Under the pieces are notes generated by a model. That model searched no databases. It was not told the DNA's origin and saw only the letters and a program-made list of their open reading frames with translations. A stretch of DNA of 14,673 bases, from positions 1-14,673 of the forward strand of contig CAKTTL010000071.1 in assembly GCA_934615235.1 (NCBI GenBank). The letters are read 5' to 3'. This document shows positions 7,335 through 14,411 of this stretch, piece after piece (position 1 is the stretch's first letter; the number at the start of each line of letters is the position of its first letter). Source of the stretch: an uncultured Clostridia bacterium (GTDB lineage Bacteria; Bacillota; Clostridia; Christensenellales; Aristaeellaceae). Made by a program: the position numbers and the translations under genes.

Positions 7335-8039
7335 ATGGGACTGTTCGATAAGTTTGCGGCGCGTAAGGCGCTGCTGAAGCATTCCAAGGGCGAAACGGAA
7401 GAGGCGTACAAGGAGTACGGCGAGCTTTTCGAGGCCGGAAAGATGGTCGACGCGAAATATCTGCTGCCGTATTCCATCCTGCTGATGCGCCGCGGCGAAT
7501 ACGAAAAGGCGCGTGAAGTGCTCAAAAAGGCGGAAAAATCGCCCGGCGGCATCAATGCGGAACAGCGCGCCACGCTGCTGACCAATTACGCCGTCTGCTG
7601 CTGGAAGCTGGGACGCAGGGATTATGCGCTGGAGCTGATGGAAGAAGTGCACCGCAAGAATCCTAACGGCAACAGCTATGGGACGCTCGGCTATCTGCTC
7701 GTTGAAAACGGCGATTTCGACCGCGCGCTGGCGTTTAACAAGCAGGCGCTCGAATACGACGATGAGGACCCGATCGCGCTGGACAACATGGCGCAAACCT
7801 ACTACTGGCTCGGCGGAGAAGAGGGCAAAAAAGAGGCGCTCAAGTGGTTCAAAAAGGCGATCAAGTTCAAGCCTGAAGCGATCGATACGAATTATTTCCT
7901 CGCCAAATATGATATTGAAGCAGGGGATTATGCCGCTGCGCGCGAGAAGCTTGAAATTTGCAAAAAGGGCCGCGTTTCGCCGCTGAACTACGCCACGCGC
8001 GAGCGCGTGGACGAGCTTCTGGCGAGCATTCCGGAATGA
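7335..8039 (+). CDS. Tetratricopeptide-repeat protein of unknown function
   Basis: A 234-residue soluble, charged, helical protein. TPR-like units are visible at about residues 42-67 (LLPYSILLMRRGEYEKAREV), 79-110, 113-141 (YGTLGYLLVENGDFDRALAF), 146-180 and 186-210, with the usual small-residue and aromatic positions. There is no signal peptide, membrane segment or catalytic motif. It starts at ATG 7335 after AAAAGGAGACG, 17 bases past mrfB, and its stop overlaps the start of the pseudouridine synthase by four bases. TPR proteins mediate protein contacts, so a scaffold role with MrfA/MrfB or in RNA metabolism is possible, but that is only inference from position. Confidence 0.82.
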   Translation: MGLFDKFAARKALLKHSKGETEEAYKEYGELFEAGKMVDAKYLLPYSILLMRRGEYEKAREVLKKAEKSPGGINAEQRATLLTNYAVCCWKLGRRDYALELMEEVHRKNPNGNSYGTLGYLLVENGDFDRALAFNKQALEYDDEDPIALDNMAQTYYWLGGEEGKKEALKWFKKAIKFKPEAIDTNYFLAKYDIEAGDYAAAREKLEICKKGRVSPLNYATRERVDELLASIPE

Positions 8040-8935
8040 GCGCCGTTTCCCGTACGGTTTTGCCGGAGGAAGACGGCAAACGGCTCGGCCGTTTTGCGCT
8101 GGGCGCGATGGGCGTAAGCCACCGTTGCCTGTCGAGCCTGAAAAACGTGGACGGCGTGCTGGTGAACGGCGTACCGCGGCATGCGGATTATATCCTGCAT
8201 ACGGGCGACGTGGTGAAGTTGGAACTGCCGGAGGACGAAGGGCGCGAGGACGTCGTTGTCGTGCCGGAAGAGGGGGAAGCGCCGGTCGTATGGGAGGATG
8301 AACATCTTCTCGTAATCGATAAGCCTGCGCCGCTTCCCTGCCAGTGCTCGTGCCGGCAATCCGGCGGCACGCTCGAAAACCGGCTGGCCTGGCGCTATCG
8401 CGACGACCCCGGCTTTCTTTTCCGCCCCGTAAACCGGCTTGACAAAGGAACCAGCGGCCTGATGGCCGCCGCGAAGGACCGGCACGTCTGCCAGCTGATG
8501 CAGGCGCGGCTGCACACGGAGGATTATGTGCGCGAATACCTCGCCGTGGTTGAGGGGCGAATGGATGGGGAAGGCGTCTTCGAACTGCCGATGCGCAAGG
8601 AGGACGGCGCGTCCATCAAGCGCATCGTCGATTTTGAATGCGGCGCGCGCGCCGTGACGCATTACAGGGTGATACAGCCGGGAGACCGCTATTCGCTTGT
8701 GCGGCTGCGGCTTGAAACCGGGCGCACGCATCAGATTCGCGTACATCTGAGTTATTCCGGGCATCCGATCGCCGGAGATTTTCTGTACGGTTCGGAACTG
8801 GAAAGCCTGCCGGGCCGTTTTGCGCTGCATGCTTCGCGCATCCGGTTTCGTCATCCGCTGACGTGCGAAATGATCGAGCTGACTTCGCCGCTTCCGGCGC
8901 CGCTTGCGGCGCTATTAAACGCTCCGACCAGTTGA
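8036..8935 (+). CDS. RluA-family RNA pseudouridine synthase
   Basis: Converts specific uridines in rRNA or tRNA to pseudouridine. The 299-residue protein has an S4-like N-terminal region (about 15-65, including LKNVDGVLVNG), then the catalytic domain: DKPAPLP (95-101), the active-site loop RPVNRLDKGTSGL with Asp136, and RTHQIRVHL (230-238). The loop has Asn where the E. coli enzymes have His (HRLD). The segment after DKPAPLP, usually VHPS-like, reads CQCSC (102-106), a cluster of three cysteines. ATG 8036 overlaps the TPR gene stop. The target site (RluC-, RluD- or TruC-like) cannot be read from the sequence. Confidence 0.92.
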   Translation: MSAVSRTVLPEEDGKRLGRFALGAMGVSHRCLSSLKNVDGVLVNGVPRHADYILHTGDVVKLELPEDEGREDVVVVPEEGEAPVVWEDEHLLVIDKPAPLPCQCSCRQSGGTLENRLAWRYRDDPGFLFRPVNRLDKGTSGLMAAAKDRHVCQLMQARLHTEDYVREYLAVVEGRMDGEGVFELPMRKEDGASIKRIVDFECGARAVTHYRVIQPGDRYSLVRLRLETGRTHQIRVHLSYSGHPIAGDFLYGSELESLPGRFALHASRIRFRHPLTCEMIELTSPLPAPLAALLNAPTS

Positions 8936-8960
8936 TTTTTCCAGATCAGGTGCGTATAAT
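8932..8960 (+). promoter_or_regulatory. Promoter of the HPr-like/DUF4364 pair
   Basis: TTGATT (8932-8937), a 17-bp spacer and a consensus TATAAT (8955-8960). The -35 hexamer overlaps the stop codon of the preceding gene. The start near 8967 gives a leader of about 27 bases ending in AAAAGGAGAAAAG before ATG 8994. No cre-like palindrome was recognised. Confidence 0.8.
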
Positions 8961-8993
8961 GGTATCCGTAAAAAGAGAAAAGGAGAAAAGAAA

Positions 8994-9221
8994 ATGAAAG
9001 AAGTAAACATTCGTCTCAGCCTTGCGGAAAATGTGAAAGCGTTTGTCAACGTTGTGGGCCGCTTTGATTATGAAATGGATCTGCAGTCCGGCCGCCATGT
9101 GGTCGACGCGAAGTCCATTCTGGGCATCTTCAGCCTGGATCTGTCCAAGCCCGTAAAGCTGATCATCCACTCTGAAAACTGCGACGACCTGCTTGAGGCC
9201 GTGAAGCCTTTCGAGGTGTAA
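8994..9221 (+). CDS. HPr-like protein lacking the phosphorylatable histidine
   Basis: A 75-residue protein with the HPr fold pattern: RFDYEMDLQSGRHVVDAKSILGIFSLDL matches the central part of PTS HPr (KYDADVNL ... LKSIMGVMSL). Ser41 in AKSILG corresponds to regulatory Ser46. Ungapped alignment puts Leu10 at the His15 position and Glu12 at Arg17; the HARPA motif is absent, so it cannot carry phosphate from enzyme I to enzyme II. Crh of Bacillus is a precedent for an HPr relative without His15 that acts only in regulation. Whether Ser41 is phosphorylated by HPr kinase is unknown. It has its own promoter, and only three bases separate it from the DUF4364 gene, implying co-expression. Confidence 0.82.
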   Translation: MKEVNIRLSLAENVKAFVNVVGRFDYEMDLQSGRHVVDAKSILGIFSLDLSKPVKLIIHSENCDDLLEAVKPFEV

Positions 9222-9224
9222 CAA

Positions 9225-9749
9225 ATGCAGCGCCATCCGTCCGAAACCGAAAACAAGCTGCTTCTGCTGCACGCGATCGACCGCCTTGGCGCGGCTACGT
9301 CGCAGCAGTTATTGTCGTTTGTCGTCGAAAACGAACTGATGGACTACATTTCGCTGCAGCTCGGCCTGGCCGAACTGGATGAATCCGGCTTTCTGCGCAA
9401 GCAGCCGCATGCGCTTGGCACGCTCTACGCGCTGACCGGAAAGGGTCACGACGCGCTGATGATGTTCCGAAAGCGCGTGCCGCTGTCGCGGCTGGCTGAA
9501 ATTGACGAACACGCCGAAGAATGGCGCGCGCGCTTTCGGCGTGAAAAGGAGATGCTCTCCAATTTCGAAAAGCGCGGCGAAAATGATTACGTCGTACGCC
9601 TGCGTCTGCAGGAACGAGGGTGCGATCTGCTCGATTTGCGGCTTTCCGTACCTTCCCGCGCGATGGCGCAGCAGTTTTCGGACGAATGGGAAAAGCGCGC
9701 CGGACGCGCGTATGAAGCGCTTATGCACGCGTTGGGCGACGATCTCTGA
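9225..9749 (+). CDS. DUF4364-family winged-helix protein
   Basis: A 174-residue cytoplasmic protein. The N-terminal 65 residues (NKLLLLHAIDRLGAATSQQL; ISLQLGLAELDESGFLRKQP; LYALTGKG) have the helix-turn-helix plus wing pattern of the DUF4364 family, common in Clostridia and presumed DNA-binding. The C-terminal half is mixed, with a charged helix (residues about 88-115) and a strand-rich end. ATG 9225 follows GAGGTG inside the end of the HPr-like gene. It may be a transcriptional regulator; no target is evident. It faces the minus-strand propeller gene with an 11-base gap. Confidence 0.85.
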   Translation: MQRHPSETENKLLLLHAIDRLGAATSQQLLSFVVENELMDYISLQLGLAELDESGFLRKQPHALGTLYALTGKGHDALMMFRKRVPLSRLAEIDEHAEEWRARFRREKEMLSNFEKRGENDYVVRLRLQERGCDLLDLRLSVPSRAMAQQFSDEWEKRAGRAYEALMHALGDDL

Positions 9750-9760
9750 TCGTCAGTCCA

Positions 9761-10612
9761 TCAAACCACCGCCAGCCCGGAAGGACACTCGAGCCGCGCG
9801 CGGCGATAGATTTTGCCGCGCCGCAGGTCGATAAGGCCGATATAGCCGTCCGTCTCGTCGGCAAAGGCGGCGAAACGCTCCAAAGGCACGAGCTGCGTAG
9901 GCAGTCCGCGCATTTTTGTTTGCCAGCGGATACGGCAGTTCGGTGCGTCGAGCATCGTAAGACAACCCAAATGGCCGACGAGCAGCCCGCCGCCGCATGC
10001 ACACAGCGCGCCGGGGAGGCCGGGTAAGGCGATTTGTGCCTGAAAACGGCCGCGCGCATCAATAAAACCGACAATGGAGCGCAGGTCGTATTCTCCTTCC
10101 GCGCAAAGCGCGTAGATACAGCCCGCGAAAAACTCCGCCGCGCAGGCGATGCCGTCCACCGGCCAGCAGGCGCGCGGGACAAGCGCTTCGGCGTCCAACA
10201 GCGAAAGGCAGCAATCCGTTCCGCCGGCAACGGCCAGCATGCGCCCTTTAGGTATCAGCGCCAGTGCGCGCGGATATACGCCCACCTGCGCGCTGCGCAG
10301 CAGGTCGCAGCTTTCTGCATCGAACGATTGCAGGCAGTTCGCTGCGCCGGAGAGCGCGTAAATTCTTTCTCCGGCAGCAGCCAGCGCTTCAGTTTCCGGG
10401 GCGATGGGGAAGGAGCCGAGCGGCTCCAGCGTGCGGCGGGAGAAACGCCGCAGAAGCGGCGCGGCGCGGTCGGCGCAGAAAAGCTCGCCTCCGGCGGCTA
10501 GCCGGCCGGGACAACCGGCGAATTCCGCGCAGAAGGCAGGCTCGAGCTCAGGCAGCGTAAGCAGCCAGATTTTCCCGCGCTGCGCGTCGGAAACCGCCAG
10601 CATCTCCGCCAT
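9761..10612 (-). CDS. Cysteine-rich beta-propeller-like protein of unknown function
   Basis: A 283-residue product read on the minus strand from ATG 10612, with AAGGGGTGG just upstream; ATG 10603 is an alternative. It consists of repeated strand-rich units of about 40 residues in the style of YncE/WD40/NHL propellers: GGELFCADRAAPLLRRFSR, GERIYALSGAANCLQSFDA, GRMLAVAGGTDCCLSLLDA, GGGLLVGHLGCLTMLDA, DETDGYIGLIDLRRGKIYR. There is no signal peptide or lipobox, so it is probably cytosolic. It contains 16 cysteines, far more than usual for this fold. It is divergent from the TRAP permease gene and convergent with DUF4364, with no operon partner. Plus-strand frames over it look like shadows. The function is not recognised. 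Confidence 0.75.
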   Translation of the reverse strand: MAEMLAVSDAQRGKIWLLTLPELEPAFCAEFAGCPGRLAAGGELFCADRAAPLLRRFSRRTLEPLGSFPIAPETEALAAAGERIYALSGAANCLQSFDAESCDLLRSAQVGVYPRALALIPKGRMLAVAGGTDCCLSLLDAEALVPRACWPVDGIACAAEFFAGCIYALCAEGEYDLRSIVGFIDARGRFQAQIALPGLPGALCACGGGLLVGHLGCLTMLDAPNCRIRWQTKMRGLPTQLVPLERFAAFADETDGYIGLIDLRRGKIYRRARLECPSGLAVV

Positions 10613-10693
10613 GCAAGCCACCCCTTTCCGAAGCATCCTATGCCGCCGCGGAAAGCGGCGTGAAGCGCGAACCAGAGGGGAAGGAAACCGATT
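10613..10693. other. Divergent intergenic region between propeller and TRAP permease genes
   Basis: This 81-bp gap holds the two ribosome binding sites, one at each end and pointing outward. A short GC-rich hairpin, GCCGC...GCGGC (about 10642-10657), lies between them. I could not pick out a convincing -35/-10 pair on either strand, so the promoters may be non-sigma-A or lie inside the neighbouring genes. Confidence 0.5.
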
Positions 10694-12565
10694 TTGCGAA
10701 AATACGAAGGAAGAACAAACTGGGTGCTGACGGCCCTGCTTGCATGCTGGGCGCTGTTTCAGCTCTTTTTTTCCGTTTTGGGCACGATGGACGCGGTCAC
10801 GTTTCGCGGATGGCACGGGTTGTTTCTGCTCGCATTCGCGTTTGTGTTTTTTTCCGGAAACGGGAAGAAAGGGGAGAAGCTGCGCGTTCCGCCCTGGCAG
10901 GATCTGCTGCTGATTGCGGGCGTGCTGGCAACATACGGTTATTTCGCAGCGCGATATGTAACGGTAGCGATGGCGGGCGGCGCGCTTGGCGCGCTGGATT
11001 ATATTGTTGCAGGCGCAGGCATTGCGCTTTTGCTGGAAGCCGCGCGGAGAACGGCGCCCGGGCTGATGTGGCTGACGCTCGCGTTTCTGCTTTATAACTT
11101 TGCAGGTAAATATTTGCCCGGCGCGCTGGGGCACAGCGGCGTAACGTTCAAGCGGCTGCTGCGCCATCTTTTCTGGGGCAGTCAGGGAATATTCGGCGTA
11201 GGCGCGGGCGTGAGCGCGGGATATGTGTTCATCTTCATGCTCTTCGGCGCGTTCCTGCGCAGAAGCGGGTTTTCGCAGTTTCTGAACGATCTCGCCCTGG
11301 CGCTTGTCGGACGCTATGCGGGCGGCCCCGCGAAGGTGGCGGTCGTAGCGAGCGGTCTGCTGGGAATGATCAACGGCAGCGCGGTCGCCAACGTTGCGAC
11401 GACGGGCGCAATTACCATCCCAATGATGAAAAAAAACGGCTATTCCGCCGAGTTTTCCGGGGCGGTGGAGGCCGTCGCGTCCACAGGCGGGCAGTTTATG
11501 CCGCCGGTGATGGGCGCTGTCGGTTTTTTAATGGCGGAATACCTTGGCGTGAGCTATACGAAAGTTGCAATTGCGGCGGCGGTTCCAGCAGCACTGTATT
11601 ATCTGGCGCTGTTTCTGTCGCTCCATTTTGAAGCGAAGCGCCTCGGGCTTTCGGGCGTTTCAAGGGAGAATCTGCCGCAGGCCGCAGAAGTGCTGCGCAA
11701 AGGCTGGCATTTGCTGATTCCGCTCGCGCTTCTTATCGGCATGATGCTTTGCGGTTTTACACCGCTGCTTGCAGCCGTATGCGCAACGGCCGCGGTGCCG
11801 GTATGCGCGGCTGTGCGCCGGGAAACGCGCATGAGCCTGCGCACGGTTTACCATGCGCTCTCCGAAGGCGCGCAGAGCGCGGTTTCCGTCGGCGTGACGT
11901 GCATGCTGATCGGCGTACTGGTCGGGACGGTATCGCTGACCGGACTCGGCCTACGGCTGAGCGAAGCGGTAATGCGGCTGTCGCGCTTTGGCGGGCTGTA
12001 CGCGGCGGCGGTGCTTTCCGCCGTGCTGTGCACTGTGCTGGGGATGGGCGTTCCGGGCGTCGCGGCGTATGTGATCGTCGCCTCGATCGTCGCGCCGACG
12101 CTGGTAGACGCCGGAGCCGCGCCGATGGCGGCGCACATGTTCTGTCTGTTTTACGCTTGCCTGTCCAATATCACGCCGCCGGTCGCGATCAGCGCGTATG
12201 TGGCCAGCGGCATCGCCGATTCGGACAGGACGAAAACGGCGCTGCTCGCTGTGAAGCTCGGGCTTGTCGGGTTCCTGCTGCCGCTGTTTTTCCTGCGCAA
12301 CCCGGCGCTTTTGTGGGGCGTAACGGGCGTGAAATGGTGGCGCGCGGCGATGGCGGCATGCACGGCGGCGCTCGGATGCGGCGCGCTTTCCGCGGCGCTT
12401 TTCTGGCGCAAAAACGGCAGGCGTCGCATCCTTGAACGCGCGCTGCTGCTTGCGGCGGCGCTCTGCCTGCTGGATCCGACGCTTATGACCGACTGGATCG
12501 GCATGGCGTTGGCCGTATTGGCGATTCTGATTTATAAATACGGAAAAGGAAAGAGAAACGTATGA
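10694..12565 (+). CDS. TRAP transporter permease, fused small and large subunits (TAXI type)
   Basis: Membrane component of an ion-driven secondary transporter for organic acids. At 623 residues it fuses a DctQ-like part (about 1-140, hydrophobic segments near 10-30, 42-53, 70-90, 100-116) to a DctM-like part. The DctM signatures are clear: GMINGSAVANVATTGAITIP with MMKKNGY (224-250) and ASTGGQFMPPVMGAVGFLMAE (262-282). Many hydrophobic segments follow, including a second repeat around VLGMGVPGVAAYVIVASIVAP. Fusion of the two subunits is typical of the TAXI branch. The start is TTG 10694, with AAGGA nine bases upstream; the next in-frame ATG, near residue 32, would cut into the first segment. 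The stop overlaps the binding-protein gene by four bases. Confidence 0.93.
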   Translation: MRKYEGRTNWVLTALLACWALFQLFFSVLGTMDAVTFRGWHGLFLLAFAFVFFSGNGKKGEKLRVPPWQDLLLIAGVLATYGYFAARYVTVAMAGGALGALDYIVAGAGIALLLEAARRTAPGLMWLTLAFLLYNFAGKYLPGALGHSGVTFKRLLRHLFWGSQGIFGVGAGVSAGYVFIFMLFGAFLRRSGFSQFLNDLALALVGRYAGGPAKVAVVASGLLGMINGSAVANVATTGAITIPMMKKNGYSAEFSGAVEAVASTGGQFMPPVMGAVGFLMAEYLGVSYTKVAIAAAVPAALYYLALFLSLHFEAKRLGLSGVSRENLPQAAEVLRKGWHLLIPLALLIGMMLCGFTPLLAAVCATAAVPVCAAVRRETRMSLRTVYHALSEGAQSAVSVGVTCMLIGVLVGTVSLTGLGLRLSEAVMRLSRFGGLYAAAVLSAVLCTVLGMGVPGVAAYVIVASIVAPTLVDAGAAPMAAHMFCLFYACLSNITPPVAISAYVASGIADSDRTKTALLAVKLGLVGFLLPLFFLRNPALLWGVTGVKWWRAAMAACTAALGCGALSAALFWRKNGRRRILERALLLAAALCLLDPTLMTDWIGMALAVLAILIYKYGKGKRNV

Positions 12566-13539
12566 AAAACAGGAAGATCCGGTTGATTTCCGCGCTTTGC
12601 GCGGCTGTAATTCTCGTTGCGCTCGTATGCATCCGCGTGTTTTCGCCCTCGCAGGCGACGCAGATCAACTTTCCCACGGCTGCAACGACCGGCACGCTGT
12701 ATCCGTTGGGCGCGGCGATCGCCACGCTCTGGAACGAGAAGATTCCCGGCGTGCAGGTGACGGTGCAGGCGTCCGGCGGCGGGGTGGACAACCTGAACTT
12801 TCTGCGCGAGGGCGAAGCGCAGGTGAGCATGGCCGTCACAAGCGTGGCCTGGCAGTCGCAGCACGGCGCGGATACGTTTGAAGGCAAGCCGGACGCGAAG
12901 CTGCGCATCCTGGCGGGGCTGTATTATAACCCGAATCAGGTCGTGGCGACGAAGGATTCGGGCATCGAGCGACTTTCGGACATCGCGGGCAAGCGCTTCG
13001 CGCCCGGCGCGCCCGGCAGCACGACCCTCGGCGAGACGCAGGCGCATCTCACGCGCGCGGGCGTCGCGTATCCGGACGGCTTTTCGGCGCAATATGTCGG
13101 CTTTAACGAGGCGATTGACCTGATGCGCAATCGTCAGCTCGACGGCGCGTGGATCATGGCGGGCGTCCCGACGGCGGCGGTCAGCGAAATCTGCTCCACG
13201 GCGGGCGGGCATCTTGTGCCGATTGACGACGATGTAATCGCCGCGCTTCAGGCGGATTATCCGTGGTACGAACCGTTTGTGATTCCCGCCGGAACGTATG
13301 CCGGCCAGGAAACGGACGTGCAGACGACCGCCATTCGCATGGTGCTGATGGCTTCGAGCGATCTGAGCGACGAAGTCGCCTATCAGCTTGTCAAAACGCT
13401 CTGGGAAAACATGGACGGCCTTTCTGAAAGCTTCGCGGCATTGAAGGGGCAGTCGGTTGAAAACGCCGCAAGCGGCATTGCGGAAATTCCGCTGCACGAC
13501 GGCGCGGCGAAATACTATCGTGAGATCGGCGTGCTGTAG
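12562..13539 (+). CDS. TAXI-family TRAP solute-binding protein
   Basis: Extracytoplasmic receptor that delivers substrate to the TRAP permease encoded just before it. Of 325 residues the first 30 form an uncleaved anchor or signal peptide: basic MKNRKIR, then a hydrophobic core (8-27). The Cys at residue 23 does not sit in a good lipobox. The mature part starts INFPTAATTGTLYPLGAAIA, the TAXI opening pattern, followed by ASGGGVDNLNFLREGEAQVSM and ILAGLYYNPNQVVATKDSGI, with GKRFAPGAPGSTT near residues 143-155. Family ligands are often glutamate-like or dicarboxylates, but the substrate here is not determinable. It overlaps the permease stop (ATGA), so translation is coupled. Confidence 0.93.
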   Translation: MKNRKIRLISALCAAVILVALVCIRVFSPSQATQINFPTAATTGTLYPLGAAIATLWNEKIPGVQVTVQASGGGVDNLNFLREGEAQVSMAVTSVAWQSQHGADTFEGKPDAKLRILAGLYYNPNQVVATKDSGIERLSDIAGKRFAPGAPGSTTLGETQAHLTRAGVAYPDGFSAQYVGFNEAIDLMRNRQLDGAWIMAGVPTAAVSEICSTAGGHLVPIDDDVIAALQADYPWYEPFVIPAGTYAGQETDVQTTAIRMVLMASSDLSDEVAYQLVKTLWENMDGLSESFAALKGQSVENAASGIAEIPLHDGAAKYYREIGVL

Positions 13540-13557
13540 GCAGGGAGGGCTGAAAAA

Positions 13558-14340
13558 ATGAACCGCCACGAAAAATTTATGCGCCGGCTGGACGCGGTGC
13601 TGCAAAAACCGGGCCGCTCGAATTTTCATACGCATTCGACGTTTTGCGACGGACGCAATACACTGTGGGAGCTGGTCGAAGAAGCTGTGCGGCTTGGCTG
13701 CCCGGCCATCGGCTTTTCCGGTCATTCATTTTTTGTACTGAAAGATGGAACGTTTGGCATGACGTTCGAAAAAGCGGAAGCATACCGGCAATGCATCCGT
13801 GAAATGCAGCGTGAATATGCGGATAGGATCGAGATTTTTCTCGGCGTCGAGCAGGATTTCTATTCCGATACGCCAGAAAATGAATACGAATACGTAATCG
13901 GTTCCGTGCATTATCTGCGGCGCGGCGACGAATACGCGCATGTCGACGGAAGCCGTAAACAGTTTGAAGAACATGCCGCGCGCTATTACGGCGGCGATTA
14001 CTACGCCTTTGCGGAGGATTATTATGCAACGGTGGCGCAGGTTTATGAGAAGACGAAATGTGATATCATCGGGCATTTTGATCTGATTACCAAATTTAAC
14101 GAGGGAAACGCGCTGTTTGATACGAATCATCCGCGCTACCGCGCGGCGGCGGAAAAAGCGCTGGATGCGCTGCTGGACGCTCCGGTGATTTTCGAGCAGA
14201 ATTATGGCGCGATTGCGCGCGGATATCGGACGCAGCCGTATTTGGAAGACTGGATGCTCGAGCGAATCCGGGCAAAGGGGAAGCTCGTGCTGAAAACGTC
14301 CGATTGCCATGCAAAGGAAAAGCTGCTGTTTGGCTTGTAA
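13558..14340 (+). CDS. PHP-domain phosphatase, HisJ/HisK histidinol-phosphatase-like
   Basis: Metal-dependent phosphoesterase of 260 residues. PHP motifs in order: H24 and H26 in NFHTHSTFCDG, H56 in GFSGHS, E98 in LGVEQDF, H118 in IGSVHYL, H173 in IGHFDLI, and D249 and H251 in TSDCHAKEKLLFGL. This set matches histidinol phosphatases of the HisJ/YtvP-HisK type, including a version of their E-x-N-x-GAI-x-RGYRT-x-PY segment (EQNYGAIARGYRTQPY). It ends immediately after LLFGL, where relatives continue with about 15-20 more residues, so the terminal helix seems absent. It follows the TAXI gene by 18 bases with GGGAGGG before the ATG, so it is probably in the TRAP operon. No other his genes are in view; another phosphorylated substrate is possible. 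Confidence 0.87.
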   Translation: MNRHEKFMRRLDAVLQKPGRSNFHTHSTFCDGRNTLWELVEEAVRLGCPAIGFSGHSFFVLKDGTFGMTFEKAEAYRQCIREMQREYADRIEIFLGVEQDFYSDTPENEYEYVIGSVHYLRRGDEYAHVDGSRKQFEEHAARYYGGDYYAFAEDYYATVAQVYEKTKCDIIGHFDLITKFNEGNALFDTNHPRYRAAAEKALDALLDAPVIFEQNYGAIARGYRTQPYLEDWMLERIRAKGKLVLKTSDCHAKEKLLFGL

Positions 14341-14353
14341 AAAGCGTTTTTTA

Positions 14354-14385
14354 CTTGACCTGGAGTCCGCTCAAGGGTGTACGAT
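14354..14385 (+). promoter_or_regulatory. MerR-family-type promoter with operator dyad
   Basis: TTGACC (14355-14360) and TACGAT (14380-14385) are separated by 19 bp, longer than the usual 17. An imperfect dyad, CTTGA (14354-14358) to TCAAG (14371-14375), lies over the -35 and spacer, with outer five base pairs perfect. This layout is the hallmark of promoters activated by DNA distortion by MerR-type regulators such as MerR, SoxR, BmrR and AdhR. The regulator gene is not in the window. The preceding 14 bases hold only a weak AT-rich hairpin after the PHP stop. Confidence 0.7.
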
Positions 14386-14411
14386 AAACGCAGAGGAAAG
14401 GAGCGAACGAC

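Noticed and set aside
9738..9754. Perfect 7-bp inverted repeat GACGATC-TCT-GATCGTC at the end of the DUF4364 gene
   Set aside because: It sits at a convergent junction, where a bidirectional terminator would fit, but there is no T-run on either strand and the loop is only three bases. Not called as a terminator.
10612..11167. N-terminal extension of the minus-strand propeller gene into the TRAP permease region
   Set aside because: The extension overlaps the permease on the other strand, is Arg/Gln-rich and has no propeller repeats; ATG 10612 has a ribosome binding site.
12562..12660. Lipoprotein signal on the TAXI binding protein (Cys23)
   Set aside because: Residues before the Cys are A-L-V, which do not fit the lipobox preference for a small residue at -1.
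12532..13725. Minus-strand open frame of about 400 codons across the TAXI gene
   Set aside because: Low-complexity Arg/His/Ala product crossing two genuine gene boundaries; shadow.
14341..14353. AT-rich hairpin just after the PHP stop as a terminator
   Set aside because: The stem is only A-T pairs (GTAAAA/TTTTAC) and would be unstable; the evidence is too weak.
14320..14400. Frameshift at the end of the PHP gene
   Set aside because: Reading the other frames past the stop gives no sequence like the expected terminal helix, so no frameshift is supported.
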